Source: Roseateles depolymerans (lineage in GTDB: Bacteria > Pseudomonadota > Gammaproteobacteria > Burkholderiales > Burkholderiaceae_C). From it: a stretch of 64,000 bases of DNA. Positions 46,984 through 56,321 of the stretch are shown here, piece by piece. The translations under genes and the position numbers were made by a program. The notes under the pieces are model-generated. The model saw only the letters and a list, made by a program, of their open reading frames with translations, was not told where the DNA came from and did not search any database. Every line of letters starts with the position of its first letter. The first letter of the stretch is position 1. The stretch lies in the NCBI RefSeq assembly GCF_003387155.1, contig NZ_QUMT01000001.1, positions 1,243,858 to 1,307,857 of the forward strand, written 5' to 3'.

Positions 46984-47007
46984 TACTCGAAGTCCCGGAG
47001 ACTCAAT

Positions 47008-47436
47008 ATGGGGATGAACGTAGGTTCGTCCGGTGGCGATGACGAGGTGGTCTCCACCATCAACACCACGCCCCTCGTGGACGTGATGCTGGTGTTGTTG
47101 ATCATCTTCCTGATCACCGTTCCCGTGGTGACGCAATCGGTGGGGGTGACCCTGCCGAAAGAGACGAATGCCGTCCGCGTCACGAAGCCGGAGAACATCG
47201 AAATTGCGGTGACCAAGGAAGGCGACATCTACTGGGGCGTGCAACTGGTGCCGGATACCGAGACACTGGTCAATCGTCTGAAGAAGGTGGCGGTTCTGAA
47301 TCCTCAACCGGAAGTCCACATCCGTGGCGACGAGAAATCGCGCTACGAGAACGTGGGCAAGGTGATGTTTGCGTGTCAACGCGCCGGCATCATGTCCATC
47401 AAGTTTGTCACCGAGCCCCCGGCTCGTGGCGGTTGA
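47008..47436 (+). CDS. exbD: ExbD, first copy
   Basis: A 142-residue ExbD/TolR-family protein. TTPLVDVMLVLLIIFLITVP (about 22-41) is the single membrane helix with its essential Asp; the rest is periplasmic. It lies 24 bases after exbB. The conserved start MGMNVGSSGGDD is shared with the second copy, showing duplication. Confidence 0.94.
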   Translation: MGMNVGSSGGDDEVVSTINTTPLVDVMLVLLIIFLITVPVVTQSVGVTLPKETNAVRVTKPENIEIAVTKEGDIYWGVQLVPDTETLVNRLKKVAVLNPQPEVHIRGDEKSRYENVGKVMFACQRAGIMSIKFVTEPPARGG

Positions 47437-47448
47437 AGGAGCTGAACA

Positions 47449-47880
47449 ATGGGTATGAATGTTGGAAGCTCCAGCGGTAGCGACGAACCAGAAACCATGC
47501 TGGACGTCAACACGACGCCGCTGATCGACGTGATGCTGGTGCTGCTGGTGATGCTGATCATCACCATCCCGATCCAGCTGCACTCGGTCAACCTGGACAT
47601 GCCTCCGCCCAACAACAACACGCCGCCGAATGAGCCGATCGTCCACGAAGTGGCGATCGACTTTGACGGCACGGTGCTGTGGGACGGTGTTGCACTGCCC
47701 AGCCATGCGGCGCTGGAATCCAAGCTGTCTGAAGTGGTGGCGATCCCGGACCAGCCGGAAGTGCACATCAAGCCGAACAAGCTGGCCGAATACGGCTATG
47801 TGGCAACGGTGATGGCCTCTGCGCAGCGTCTGGGCGTCAAGAAGATGGCCATGGTCGGGAACGAACAGTTCATCAACTGA
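47449..47880 (+). CDS. exbD: ExbD, second copy
   Basis: A 143-residue paralogue of the gene just upstream, with helix TTPLIDVMLVLLVMLIITIP at about 22-41 and the same Asp. The tandem exbD1-exbD2 arrangement is known from Xanthomonas, where the second copy has a specialised role. It begins 12 bases after exbD1. Confidence 0.94.
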   Translation: MGMNVGSSSGSDEPETMLDVNTTPLIDVMLVLLVMLIITIPIQLHSVNLDMPPPNNNTPPNEPIVHEVAIDFDGTVLWDGVALPSHAALESKLSEVVAIPDQPEVHIKPNKLAEYGYVATVMASAQRLGVKKMAMVGNEQFIN

Positions 47881-47908
47881 TGACGGCCTGATTTGGTGTT
47901 AGAACAGA

Positions 47909-47941
47909 ACGCGCTGCCCGCGAGGGTGGCGCGTTTTTCTT
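47909..47941 (+). terminator. Terminator after exbD2
   Basis: ACGCGCTGCCC and GGGTGGCGCGT form an 11-bp stem (two G-T pairs) with loop GCGA, followed by TTTTTCTT. The repeat-protein gene starts 18 bases later, so some read-through is likely. Confidence 0.85.
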
Positions 47942-47958
47942 CGTAGGAGAGCAAGCGA

Positions 47959-49209
47959 ATGAAACTGAAACTGCTGGCCACCGCCGCCGTGGGTGCCGCG
48001 GCCCTGATGCTGGGTCAAACGCCCGAGGGCACGATCGGTGTGATGTCCCAGGCGGCTGCCCAGGTGCGCCCCGACGTGGGCAAGCACCTGAAGGCCGCCT
48101 CCGATCTGCTCAAGGCAGGCAAGGCGGTCGAGGCCATGGCCAAGATCCGCGAAGCCGAAGCCGTTCCTGGCCGCAATGCCGACGAGAATGCCGCGCTGGA
48201 AGGCCTGCGCATTTCCGCAGCTTCCCGCACCGGTGACGCCGACGCCATGGTCAAGGGCTTCGACGCCCTGAATGCCGCTGGCCGTCTGCCGGCCGCGCAG
48301 AAGCTGCCGATGATGGAAGCCATCGCTGGCACCTACCTGCGTGCGGGCAACACCGCCAAGGCGCTGGACTGGGCGAACAAGTACTTCGCCGCCGGTGGCA
48401 CCAGTGCCGCCGTCAAGCAGATCCAGGCCAGCGCCCAGATGAAGTCGGGCGATGTGGGTCCGATGCTCAAGGATGCGCTGGCCGAGATCGCCGCTGACGA
48501 AAAGGCCGGTCGTGCACCGTCCCAGCAGGCGCTGAACACCGCGCAATGGGCTGCGAACAAGAAGGGTGACACCGCCACTGAAACGCAGATCATCCAGAAG
48601 CAGCTGAACTACTACCCGACCAAGCAGCTGTGGGCCGCTGTCCTGGGCAATCTGCAGAGCAAGAAGGGCTTCAACGCTTCGCGCTATCAGACCGACGTGC
48701 TGCGCCTGCGTCTGGCCACCGACAACATGACCGGTGCCAATGACTACATGGAACTGGCCCAGCTGGCCGGTGCTGCAGGCTTCCCGGAAGAGGGCAAGAA
48801 GGCGCTGGAAAAGGGCTTTGCCGCAGGCGTGCTGAAGCCGACGGATGACAACGGTCGTCCCAAGCGTCTGGCCGACCTGCTGGACAAGCGCGTGGCGGAT
48901 GCCGTGGCGGCCCAGGCCACCAATGAGCAGTCGGCCCGTGCGGACCGCGCCGGTGACGATCTGGTGAAGCTGGGTCTGGCCCAGGTGCAGCGCGGCCAGA
49001 AGGCCGCCGGCCTGAAGCTGGTGGACGAAGGCATGGCCAAGGGCAACTTCAAGCGCCCGGACGATGCCAAGCTCTATCAGGGTCTGGCGCAGTACCTGGC
49101 CGGTGAGACGGCCAAGGCGCAAGCCACGTGGCGCACCGTCAAGGGCACCGATGGCTCGGGCGACCTGGCGGGCCTGTGGCTGGTCGTGTCGCGTTCCGGC
49201 AAGAAGTGA
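47959..49209 (+). CDS. Exported helical-repeat (TPR-like) protein
   Basis: A 416-residue protein with signal peptide about 1-35 (LLATAAVGAAALMLGQ, later SQAAAQ). The mature part is built of alanine-rich helical pairs resembling tetratricopeptide repeats (KHLKAASDLLKAGKAVEAMA, YLRAGNTAKALDWANKYFAA, GKKALEKGFAAGVLKPTDDN, GQKAAGLKLVDEGMAKGNFK). No catalytic motif is seen. Its place behind tonB-exbB-exbD-exbD, which I recall from related genomes, suggests a periplasmic partner in TonB function, but this is inference. Confidence 0.85.
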   Translation: MKLKLLATAAVGAAALMLGQTPEGTIGVMSQAAAQVRPDVGKHLKAASDLLKAGKAVEAMAKIREAEAVPGRNADENAALEGLRISAASRTGDADAMVKGFDALNAAGRLPAAQKLPMMEAIAGTYLRAGNTAKALDWANKYFAAGGTSAAVKQIQASAQMKSGDVGPMLKDALAEIAADEKAGRAPSQQALNTAQWAANKKGDTATETQIIQKQLNYYPTKQLWAAVLGNLQSKKGFNASRYQTDVLRLRLATDNMTGANDYMELAQLAGAAGFPEEGKKALEKGFAAGVLKPTDDNGRPKRLADLLDKRVADAVAAQATNEQSARADRAGDDLVKLGLAQVQRGQKAAGLKLVDEGMAKGNFKRPDDAKLYQGLAQYLAGETAKAQATWRTVKGTDGSGDLAGLWLVVSRSGKK

Positions 49210-49290
49210 CGCGGTGACGGGGCGGAGGAGCTGCCGGGCGTGAGTCGGCTGCTCTTTCCCCATCCGCTCAGGCCGTCATGGCCAAAAGAA

Positions 49291-49323
49291 ACCCCCTGGC
49301 CTTGGGCGCAGGGGGTTTTTTCT
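49291..49323 (+). terminator. Terminator after the repeat-protein gene
   Basis: ACCCCCTG (49291-49298) pairs with CAGGGGGT (49309-49316), followed by TTTTTTCTT. Confidence 0.92.
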
Positions 49324-49344
49324 TGGGCGCTGCGTGCCCAGACT

Positions 49345-50103
49345 TCAGCGGGGTGCCAGACGAATCGCGCCATCCAGACGGATCACCTCGCCATTGAGCA
49401 TGTCATTGGTGATGATCTGGTGCACCAGCTTGGCATAGTCTTCCGGACGGCCCAGGCGGGACGGGAAGGGCACGCTTGCGGCCAGTGCGTCCTGCACCTC
49501 CTGCGGCATGCCGAACAGCATCGGCGTGCCGAAGATGCCGGGGGCGATGGTCATGTTGCGGATGCCGTTGCGGGCCAGGTCGCGGGCGATCGGCAGGGTC
49601 ATGCCCACCACACCACCCTTGGAGGCCGCATAGGCCGCCTGGCCGATCTGGCCGTCATACGCGGCCACCGAGGCCGTCGAGATCATCACGCCGCGCTCGC
49701 CGGTGGCTTCCGGCTCGTTCTTGCACATGGCGTCCGCCGCCAGGCGGATCATGTTGAAGCTGCCGATCAGGTTGACCTGGATGACCTTGGAGAACGCCGC
49801 CAGCGAATGCGCGCCGTCCTTGCCCACCGTCTTGGCGGCGGGTGCAATGCCGGCGCAGTTGACAAGGCCCATCAGCTTGCCGCGACCCACCGCAGCGGCC
49901 ACCACGGCCTGCGCGTCGGCTTCCTGACTCACGTCGCACTTGACGAACAGGCCGCCCAGCTCGCGGGCCAGCGCCTCGCCGCGCTCGACCTGCAGGTCGG
50001 CAATCACCACCTGGCCGCCTTCACGCGCCAGCAGGCGGGCCGTGCCTTCACCCAGGCCCGAAGCGCCGCCGGTGACGATGAAAACTTTGTTGGCGATGTC
50101 CAT
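49345..50103 (-). CDS. Short-chain dehydrogenase, 3-hydroxyacyl-CoA dehydrogenase type 2-like
   Basis: A 252-residue NAD-dependent SDR. ATG 50103 follows GAAGGAGAC. Motifs are the cofactor site [16 protein letters not shown] (about 9-24), NCAGIAPA (about 85-92), catalytic Ser near 145 in [15 protein letters not shown], and YAASKGG (Tyr-x3-Lys, about 158-164). High similarity to the HSD17B10 type (fatty-acid or branched-chain acyl-CoA oxidation) is seen in the ending [17 protein letters not shown] perfect palindrome 23 bases before the start matches the type of operator used for branched-chain amino-acid and fatty-acid breakdown genes. Confidence 0.92.
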   Translation of the reverse strand: MDIANKVFIVTGGASGLGEGTARLLAREGGQVVIADLQVERGEALARELGGLFVKCDVSQEADAQAVVAAAVGRGKLMGLVNCAGIAPAAKTVGKDGAHSLAAFSKVIQVNLIGSFNMIRLAADAMCKNEPEATGERGVMISTASVAAYDGQIGQAAYAASKGGVVGMTLPIARDLARNGIRNMTIAPGIFGTPMLFGMPQEVQDALAASVPFPSRLGRPEDYAKLVHQIITNDMLNGEVIRLDGAIRLAPR

Positions 50104-50125
50104 GCTTGTCTCCTTCTGACTTCCG

Positions 50126-50141
50126 TTGACGTTAACGTCAA
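50126..50141. promoter_or_regulatory. 16-bp palindrome, LiuR-type operator
   Basis: TTGACGTTAACGTCAA is fully self-complementary and sits just upstream of the SDR start. It closely resembles the reported binding motif of LiuR (MerR family), which controls branched-chain amino-acid degradation in proteobacteria. The match is from memory of the motif. Confidence 0.65.
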
Positions 50142-50220
50142 TTGTTGTGCGTAAAAAAGGCGACCGGAAGAGGCCGCCTGTGTCAGCGCGCCCGCCCAAG
50201 GGCCCGATGCGCGGGACGGA

Positions 50221-50910
<690 letters not shown>

Positions 50911-51142
50911 TCACGGCGCAGGCAGACCTGCCAGCAGCCGTGAAGGCGCCCTCGAAAACTGCGGGCGAGGATAGCATGCGCTGGCCTTCGCCCCGCTGAC
51001 GTTCCGCCCGAATGAACAACGGCCGTCGCCCGTGCGGGCTACGGTGAAGGCTCAGTTCACCGGGATCGAAGGGCCGCGTCAAGGCCCTGGCCATCGGGCA
51101 TTCCCGCGCTTGCGGAGGAGCGGGGAATCCAGAGGGACCTGA

Positions 51143-51931
51143 TCAGGCTGCGGCCGGGCCCGCTGCCATCAAGGCGCGGACACGCGCCAGATCCTCCGGC
51201 GTGTCCACACCGGGCCCAGGCCGCTCGTCGCTGACAAATACGGCAATCCGCTCGCCATGCCACAGCACGCGCAGTTGCTCCAGCGCTTCGATCTGCTCGA
51301 GCGGGCTGACCGGCAGGGTGGGGAAGCGTCGCAGGAAGCCGGCGCGGTAGGCGTACAGGCCCACATGGCGCATGACGGCACCCGGGCGGATGCGGGCGCC
51401 GCCACCGGGCGCGTCCCGCCACCACGGGATCGGGGCGCGGGAGAAATACAAAGCCAGGCCCTGCGCATCGGTCACCAGCTTCACCACGTTCGGGTTGGCG
51501 AACTCGGCGTCATCGTCAATGGCGTGGGCCACCGTCGACATCTGGCACTGCGCGCGCTCGCCCAGCAGTTCGGCGCAGGCCCGGATCATGCCCGGCGCAA
51601 TCAGCGGCTCGTCGCCCTGCACATTCACCACCACGGCGTCGTCCGGCAGGCCCAGTTGCTCGACGGCCTCGGCCAGGCGGTCGCTGCCGCTGGCATGGTC
51701 GGCGCGGGTCATCAGCGCCCGCACGCCATGGGCCTCGCAGGCCTGGCGCACTTCCTCGGCATCCGTGGCCACCACCACCTGCGCGGCGCCGGCCAGCGCG
51801 GCCCGGCGGGCGACCTGGACGATCATCGGCACGCCGGCAATGTCCGCGAGCGGCTTGTTGGGCAGCCGCGTGGACGCCAGCCGCGCCGGAATGATGATGT
51901 GGAAGGGCAGCGCGCCCGCCGCAGCGCTCAT
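51143..51931 (-). CDS. kdsB: CMP-Kdo synthetase
   Basis: A 262-residue 3-deoxy-manno-octulosonate cytidylyltransferase, activating Kdo for lipopolysaccharide. The nucleotide site [20 protein letters not shown] is at about 12-31, [19 protein letters not shown] near 72, and [13 protein letters not shown] near 100. ATG 51931 overlaps the stop of the Trm112 gene (ATGA). It lies downstream of lpxK in one leftward operon for lipid A/Kdo synthesis. Confidence 0.97.
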   Translation of the reverse strand: MSAAAGALPFHIIIPARLASTRLPNKPLADIAGVPMIVQVARRAALAGAAQVVVATDAEEVRQACEAHGVRALMTRADHASGSDRLAEAVEQLGLPDDAVVVNVQGDEPLIAPGMIRACAELLGERAQCQMSTVAHAIDDDAEFANPNVVKLVTDAQGLALYFSRAPIPWWRDAPGGGARIRPGAVMRHVGLYAYRAGFLRRFPTLPVSPLEQIEALEQLRVLWHGERIAVFVSDERPGPGVDTPEDLARVRALMAAGPAAA

Positions 51932-52140
51932 GCGCCTTCGCCCTCGGCGTCCAGCACGCGGGCCTCGTTGGCCAGCATCACCGGAATGCCGTCGCGCACC
52001 GGAAAGGCCAGGCGGTCCGCCGGGCACACCAGTTCACGGGCGGGCAGGGCTTTGCCGCCGCTCTCGTTGCCATGGCGGCGGTCTTCCAGTGGGCCCTTGC
52101 AAACAGGGCACACCAGCATGTCAAGAAGTCTTTGGTCCAT
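51928..52140 (-). CDS. Trm112-family small zinc-ribbon protein
   Basis: A 70-residue protein: [14 protein letters not shown] near the N-terminus and [20 protein letters not shown] at about 38-57. One CxxC pair is complete and the second half has a single Cys. Similar to E. coli YcaR. It overlaps lpxK upstream by 20 bases and kdsB downstream by 4, so it is translated with them. Eukaryotic Trm112 activates methyltransferases; the bacterial role is unclear. Confidence 0.93.
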   Translation of the reverse strand: MDQRLLDMLVCPVCKGPLEDRRHGNESGGKALPARELVCPADRLAFPVRDGIPVMLANEARVLDAEGEGA

Positions 52141-53176
52141 CAGGCAGCAGGCGCGTCAGCTCGGTGAGCAGCGCCTCCTCAAATGCAGGTTCGGGCTGGA
52201 AGTCTAGCGCCACCACCCAGATGCGACAGCCTTGCAGCGCTTCGGGGCGCAATTTCACGGCGTCTTTTTCGGTGATGACGACTTCATCGGTGCGGGCCCA
52301 CGGCAGCGGGTCCAGCGAAGCATGGTCGGGCAGGGGCAGGGCGCGAAAGCTCAGGCCCTGGTCGCCCAGCATGTCGAAAAAGCGTTGTGGACGGGCCAGG
52401 CCCGCAGCGGCGATCAACGGCTTGCCCCGCAGGGCATGCAGCCGCTCCATGCGGGGCGCTTCTCCGCGCCACCAGTCGGCCAGTGCCGTGGCGCCGGCCA
52501 GTTGCCGAACGCCCAAGTAGCCCGGCAGCCCGGTGCTGCGCAGGCCGGTGGAATACAGCACCAGCTGGCGGTTGCTGCTGCCCGGTGGCGGCGGAAGCTG
52601 GCGGGACTGACGCAGCGGCCCTGCGGGCAACAGACGGCCGTTGGCCAGCCCCCGTTCGTCAAAGACCAGGACACTGAGCTGGCGCGGCAGGCGCCAGTGC
52701 TGCAAACCGTCATCGGAGACCAGCACCTGCACGTCGGGATGCGCGGCCAGCAGCGCCTGCGCCGTGGCGACGCGGTCACGGCCCACGGCCACCGGGACCC
52801 GCGCCCGCAGGTGGATCATCAGCGGTTCGTCCCCGACATCCGCCGCACGGTCGCCGTCCTGCAGCACGCGGATGCGCTGGTCCTCGGGTCGGCCGTAGCC
52901 CCGCGAGATCACACCGGCGCGGATGCCGGCGCGGGCCAGGATGGCCAGGATGGCGAGGGTGGTGGGCGTCTTGCCAGCGCCGCCGACGACCCAGTTGCCG
53001 ACCACGATGACGGGAACGGGCAGCCGCGCCGCGCGCTTGAGGCCCAGGCGGTAGAGCCCCACTTTCAGCCGGAGCAGGCCGGCATGCAGGGCCCCGAGCG
53101 GGCGCAACCACTGCGCCAGGCGGTCGTTCTCCCGCCAGGCGCGCTGCAGCCGCTCTTCCAGGGAGCCGGGGCTCAT
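52121..53176 (-). CDS. lpxK: Tetraacyldisaccharide 4'-kinase
   Basis: A 351-residue inner-membrane kinase that phosphorylates the lipid A precursor at the 4' position. Walker A is [20 protein letters not shown] (about 61-80); [15 protein letters not shown] and [20 protein letters not shown] follow, then [16 protein letters not shown] near 154. An N-terminal amphipathic helix would anchor it. Start overlaps exbD by 4 bases. Confidence 0.96.
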   Translation of the reverse strand: MSPGSLEERLQRAWRENDRLAQWLRPLGALHAGLLRLKVGLYRLGLKRAARLPVPVIVVGNWVVGGAGKTPTTLAILAILARAGIRAGVISRGYGRPEDQRIRVLQDGDRAADVGDEPLMIHLRARVPVAVGRDRVATAQALLAAHPDVQVLVSDDGLQHWRLPRQLSVLVFDERGLANGRLLPAGPLRQSRQLPPPPGSSNRQLVLYSTGLRSTGLPGYLGVRQLAGATALADWWRGEAPRMERLHALRGKPLIAAAGLARPQRFFDMLGDQGLSFRALPLPDHASLDPLPWARTDEVVITEKDAVKLRPEALQGCRIWVVALDFQPEPAFEEALLTELTRLLPDGPKTS

Positions 53177-53589
53177 TCCCGGGGCTTGTTGGCGGCGAAG
53201 GTCAGCCGCGGCAGGTTGGCGCGGCGTGCCGCGTCCATCACGTTGACCACCGCCTGATGCGGCGTGGCGGCATCGGCGGAGATGATCAGCACCGGCTCCT
53301 GCTTGCCCTGCGTGGCGGCTTGCAGCGCGGCGGCGAGCAGGTCGACGCTGCGGCCTTCCACCGGCTGGCTGTCAATGGCGTAGCGGCCATCCGACGAGAT
53401 CGCCACGATGATTTCCGCAGGGCGGTCCTTCATCGACTGGGCGTCCGCGGTGGGGAGCGTCACCTGCAATTCCGTGAACTTCGAGTAGGTGGTCGACAGC
53501 ATCAGGAAGATGAGCACGACCAGCAGCACGTCGATGAACGGGATCAGGTTGATCTCCGGCTCCTCGCTCTGGCGACGGCGGAACTTCAT
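53173..53589 (-). CDS. exbD: ExbD/TolR-family protein (lpxK-linked)
   Basis: A 138-residue protein: cytoplasmic start MKFRRRQSEEPEINLIPFID, one membrane helix with its Asp (FIDVLLVVLIFLMLSTTY, about 18-35), and a periplasmic domain. It overlaps exbB upstream and lpxK downstream by 4 bases each. This second ExbBD set, tied to lipid A genes, differs from the tonB-linked set at 46-48 kb and probably energises an envelope process of its own. Confidence 0.93.
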   Translation of the reverse strand: MKFRRRQSEEPEINLIPFIDVLLVVLIFLMLSTTYSKFTELQVTLPTADAQSMKDRPAEIIVAISSDGRYAIDSQPVEGRSVDLLAAALQAATQGKQEPVLIISADAATPHQAVVNVMDAARRANLPRLTFAANKPRE

Positions 53590-54284
53590 TTGCTGGGCAC
53601 CTTGCCGGCGCTGCGCGAGGCCGGGGCGGCGGCTGCGGCAGCGGCCACGGGGGCGGCGGCCGAAGCACCGGACTGGCGGCTGGTCAGCTGGTTCAGCAGA
53701 CGTTCGCTGGCCTGTTCCATGTCGATCACATAGCCTTCCACGCGACCGCGGAAGTAGCGATAGAACATCAGCGACGGGATGGCCACGATCAGGCCGAAGG
53801 CGGTGTTGTACAGCGCGATCGAGATGCCATGGGCCAGCAGCGTCGGATTGTTGCCGGTGGGGCCCTGGCTGCCGAAGATCTCGATCATGCCCACGACCGT
53901 GCCCAACAGGCCCAGCAGCGGCGCGGCGGCGGCCACCGTGCCCAGGGTGTTGAGATAACGCTCCATCTGGTGGATGGCGTGGCGGCCGGCCAGCTCAAAC
54001 ACCTGGCGCAGGCGCGGCTCGGGCAGCCGCGCATCCGTCTGCACGGCGCGCAGGCCCGACGCCAGCACCTGGCCCAGCAGCGAGTTCTCGGCCAGCTTGT
54101 TGACCACATCGCCGCTGGGAATCTGGAACTGGGTCACGCCCAGCACTTCCTCGATCAGGCTCTCTGGCGCCACACGGCTGGCGCGCAGGCTGACGAGACG
54201 TTCGATGATCAGGGCCAAGGCCACCACGGAACACAGCAGCAAGGGCCAGATGGGCCAACCGGCGGCTTGTATGATCGAAAACAA
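53586..54284 (-). CDS. exbB: ExbB/MotA/TolQ-family protein, TTG start
   Basis: 232 residues from TTG 54284-54282, chosen because GGAGGG lies 6 bases before it and it gives the family start (M)FSIIQAAGWPIWPLLLC. Three membrane helices are at about 8-28, 110-135 and 155-178, with GTVAAAAPLLGLLGTVVGMI and GISIALYNTAFGLIVAIPSL as the channel motifs. The tail is Ala-rich. First gene of the leftward exbB-exbD-lpxK-Trm112-kdsB operon. Confidence 0.93.
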   Translation of the reverse strand: MFSIIQAAGWPIWPLLLCSVVALALIIERLVSLRASRVAPESLIEEVLGVTQFQIPSGDVVNKLAENSLLGQVLASGLRAVQTDARLPEPRLRQVFELAGRHAIHQMERYLNTLGTVAAAAPLLGLLGTVVGMIEIFGSQGPTGNNPTLLAHGISIALYNTAFGLIVAIPSLMFYRYFRGRVEGYVIDMEQASERLLNQLTSRQSGASAAAPVAAAAAAAPASRSAGKVPSK

Positions 54285-54398
54285 GGCAATCCCTCCGTTC
54301 GGGCCACTCCAGCCCGGCGGCGCATTATGGCGCGTGGAGCCCGCGTCGCCGAGCATCCTTCCTCACGATCACAAGCCCTTACAAACATCCACCATTCC

Positions 54399-54407
54399 TG
54401 TGGATAA
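54399..54407. promoter_or_regulatory. Consensus DnaA box
   Basis: TGTGGATAA (TTATCCACA on the other strand) is an exact DnaA-box match between the divergent exbB and xseA genes. A single perfect box could be chance; a degenerate second copy (TTTGTGGGAA) follows at once. Confidence 0.4.
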
Positions 54408-54612
54408 CTTTGTGGGAAACCTCGTGATCAAGCGCGACATGGCCCGTCTCCAAGGGACAAAGATTGGCTTGCTCAAAAATTCAGCAGGAAAAAGCTTTTG
54501 AAAAACAACCGCTTATCGATATGTGACGGCCGCATGACGAGCGAAGTGGCCCGCGGAACCAGCATTGGCGCGGCTGTGGAGTTCCCGGGCCGCGCCACGC
54601 TTGGGTTTGCAG

Positions 54613-56232
54613 GTGATTGACGCCCCGGAAGCCGCATCACCACGCAGGGTCTGGGGGGTAGCGGCCCTGTTGATGGCCCTTTCCGACGCATTGCAGGCGC
54701 GGTTCCCCGTATTGACGGTGCAAGGCGAGCTCTCCGGGTTTACCCGGGCGGCCAGCGGTCACTGCTATTTCAGCCTGAAGGACGGCGACGGGCAGGCTGC
54801 GATGCTGCGCTGCGCCATGTTCCGGCGGGCTGCCAGCCTGATGGACTTCTCGCCGCGGGATGGCCATGCGGTTGAAGTGCGGGGGCGGCTGGCGCTGTAT
54901 GAGCCGCGTGGGGAGTTGCAGTTCATCGTCGAATCAATGCGGCGGGCCGGGGAGGGCGCGCTGTATGAGCAGTTCCTGCGGCTCAAAGCCCGTCTGGAGG
55001 CCCAGGGGCTGTTCGACGCGGACCGCAAGCGGGTGCCGCCGCCGTATGCCCGGCGCATCGGCGTCATCACCTCCGCTGCCGGCGCCGCGCTGCACGACGT
55101 GCTCACCGCCCTGGCGCGGCGGGCGCCGCATGCGCAGGTGTTTGTCTACCCCAGTCCGGTCCAGGGGGCCGAGGCACCGCCCGCGCTGGTGCGGGCGCTG
55201 GAGATCGCCAACGAGCGCGCCGATGCCGAGGTGCTCCTGCTGGTGCGCGGCGGCGGCTCGCTGGAGGACCTGTGGGCCTTCAACGACGAGCGGGTGGTGC
55301 AGGCCATCGCCCGCTCCAGCCTGCCGGTGATCTGCGGCGTGGGCCACGAGACCGACATCACCCTGGCGGACCTGGCGGCCGACGTGCGCGCGCCCACGCC
55401 CACGGCGGCGGCCGAGCTGGCCACCGTGTCGCGGGAGCAATGCCTGGAGACGCTGGCCGCACTGGACCGCCAGTTGCGCCGGCGTCTGGAGCAGCGGCTG
55501 GACAGCGCCTCCCAGCGCCTGGATCGGCTGACGCTGCGTCTGGCCCGGCCGGGCGACGCCCTGAGCCGCCAACGGCGGCGGCTGGACCTGTACGGCCAGC
55601 GCCTGAGCCAGCTGCTGCCGCGGGCCGCCAGCCAGCGTCAGCAGCGGCTGGACCTGCTGTCCCAGCGCCTGTCGCAACTGCTGCCCCGCGCGGCGGCCCA
55701 TCGGCAGCAGCGACTGGACCATCTGGACGAACGTCTTCGTCGCGCCTTGCCGCAGCAGGCCGGGCGGGCTTCGCACCGCCTCGAGTCGCTGTCCAGCCGC
55801 CTGCAGGCGCTGGACCCGCGCCAGGTGCTGCAGCGGGGCTTTGCCTGGCTGGACGATGGCCAGGGGCGGGCGCTGACCTCCATCGGGCAACTGCAGGAGG
55901 GTCAGGGCTTGAGAGCCGTTCTGGCCGACGGCGCGGCCGACGTGACGGTGGACCGGCTGACGGCCAACGGCGCGCCCGTGCCGCCTGCGGATCCTGCAGG
56001 GCCTGCAGGGCCTGCAGAGCCGCGTGCCGGCCGAGCTGTCGGACGAGGTGTCGGACGAGGTGTCGGACGGGGCGCACGCCGTTTGCCCGTGGAGGCGGTC
56101 GGCGCCGTGCCAGCCCCCGAGACGCCGGACGCGGCCTCCGCCGCGCAGGCCTCGCTGCTGGATGCGATCGATCCCGACGCCCCGGCGCCAGCCCCGCGCA
56201 CGCCCCGTCGCCGCAAGACCAAGGATGTCTGA
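54613..56232 (+). CDS. xseA: Exodeoxyribonuclease VII large subunit
   Basis: 539 residues from GTG 54613; an in-frame TTG at 54565 is also possible and no ATG is available. The OB-fold is at about 15-110 (LTVQGELSGFTRAASGHCYF) and the catalytic domain at about 125-300 (RIGVITSAAGAALHDVLTAL, LVRGGGSLEDLWAFNDERVV, VGHETDITLADLAADVRAPT). The coiled-coil then carries two near-identical ~20-residue repeats (QRLSQLLPRAASQRQQRLDL). The C-terminal ~90 residues are an Ala/Pro/Gly-rich extension with VGRG repeats, making it longer than the usual 400-450. It degrades single-stranded DNA with XseB. Confidence 0.94.
   Translation: MIDAPEAASPRRVWGVAALLMALSDALQARFPVLTVQGELSGFTRAASGHCYFSLKDGDGQAAMLRCAMFRRAASLMDFSPRDGHAVEVRGRLALYEPRGELQFIVESMRRAGEGALYEQFLRLKARLEAQGLFDADRKRVPPPYARRIGVITSAAGAALHDVLTALARRAPHAQVFVYPSPVQGAEAPPALVRALEIANERADAEVLLLVRGGGSLEDLWAFNDERVVQAIARSSLPVICGVGHETDITLADLAADVRAPTPTAAAELATVSREQCLETLAALDRQLRRRLEQRLDSASQRLDRLTLRLARPGDALSRQRRRLDLYGQRLSQLLPRAASQRQQRLDLLSQRLSQLLPRAAAHRQQRLDHLDERLRRALPQQAGRASHRLESLSSRLQALDPRQVLQRGFAWLDDGQGRALTSIGQLQEGQGLRAVLADGAADVTVDRLTANGAPVPPADPAGPAGPAEPRAGRAVGRGVGRGVGRGARRLPVEAVGAVPAPETPDAASAAQASLLDAIDPDAPAPAPRTPRRRKTKDV
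56038..56072 (+). repeat. 12-base tandem repeat in xseA tail
   Basis: Nearly three copies of GTCGGACGAGGT encode VGRG repeats. Just upstream (55995-56017) lies a shorter repeat of GGGCCTGCA encoding GPA. Both lie in the disordered extension. Confidence 0.85.
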
Positions 56233-56321
56233 CCCTGTCTTAATCCCCTCCCGGTGACGGTGCTGTTTAGCTGCCTACAATCGCCGCGATCTTTGTCCAA
56301 ACTCAACTAGAGGAGTGCCTC

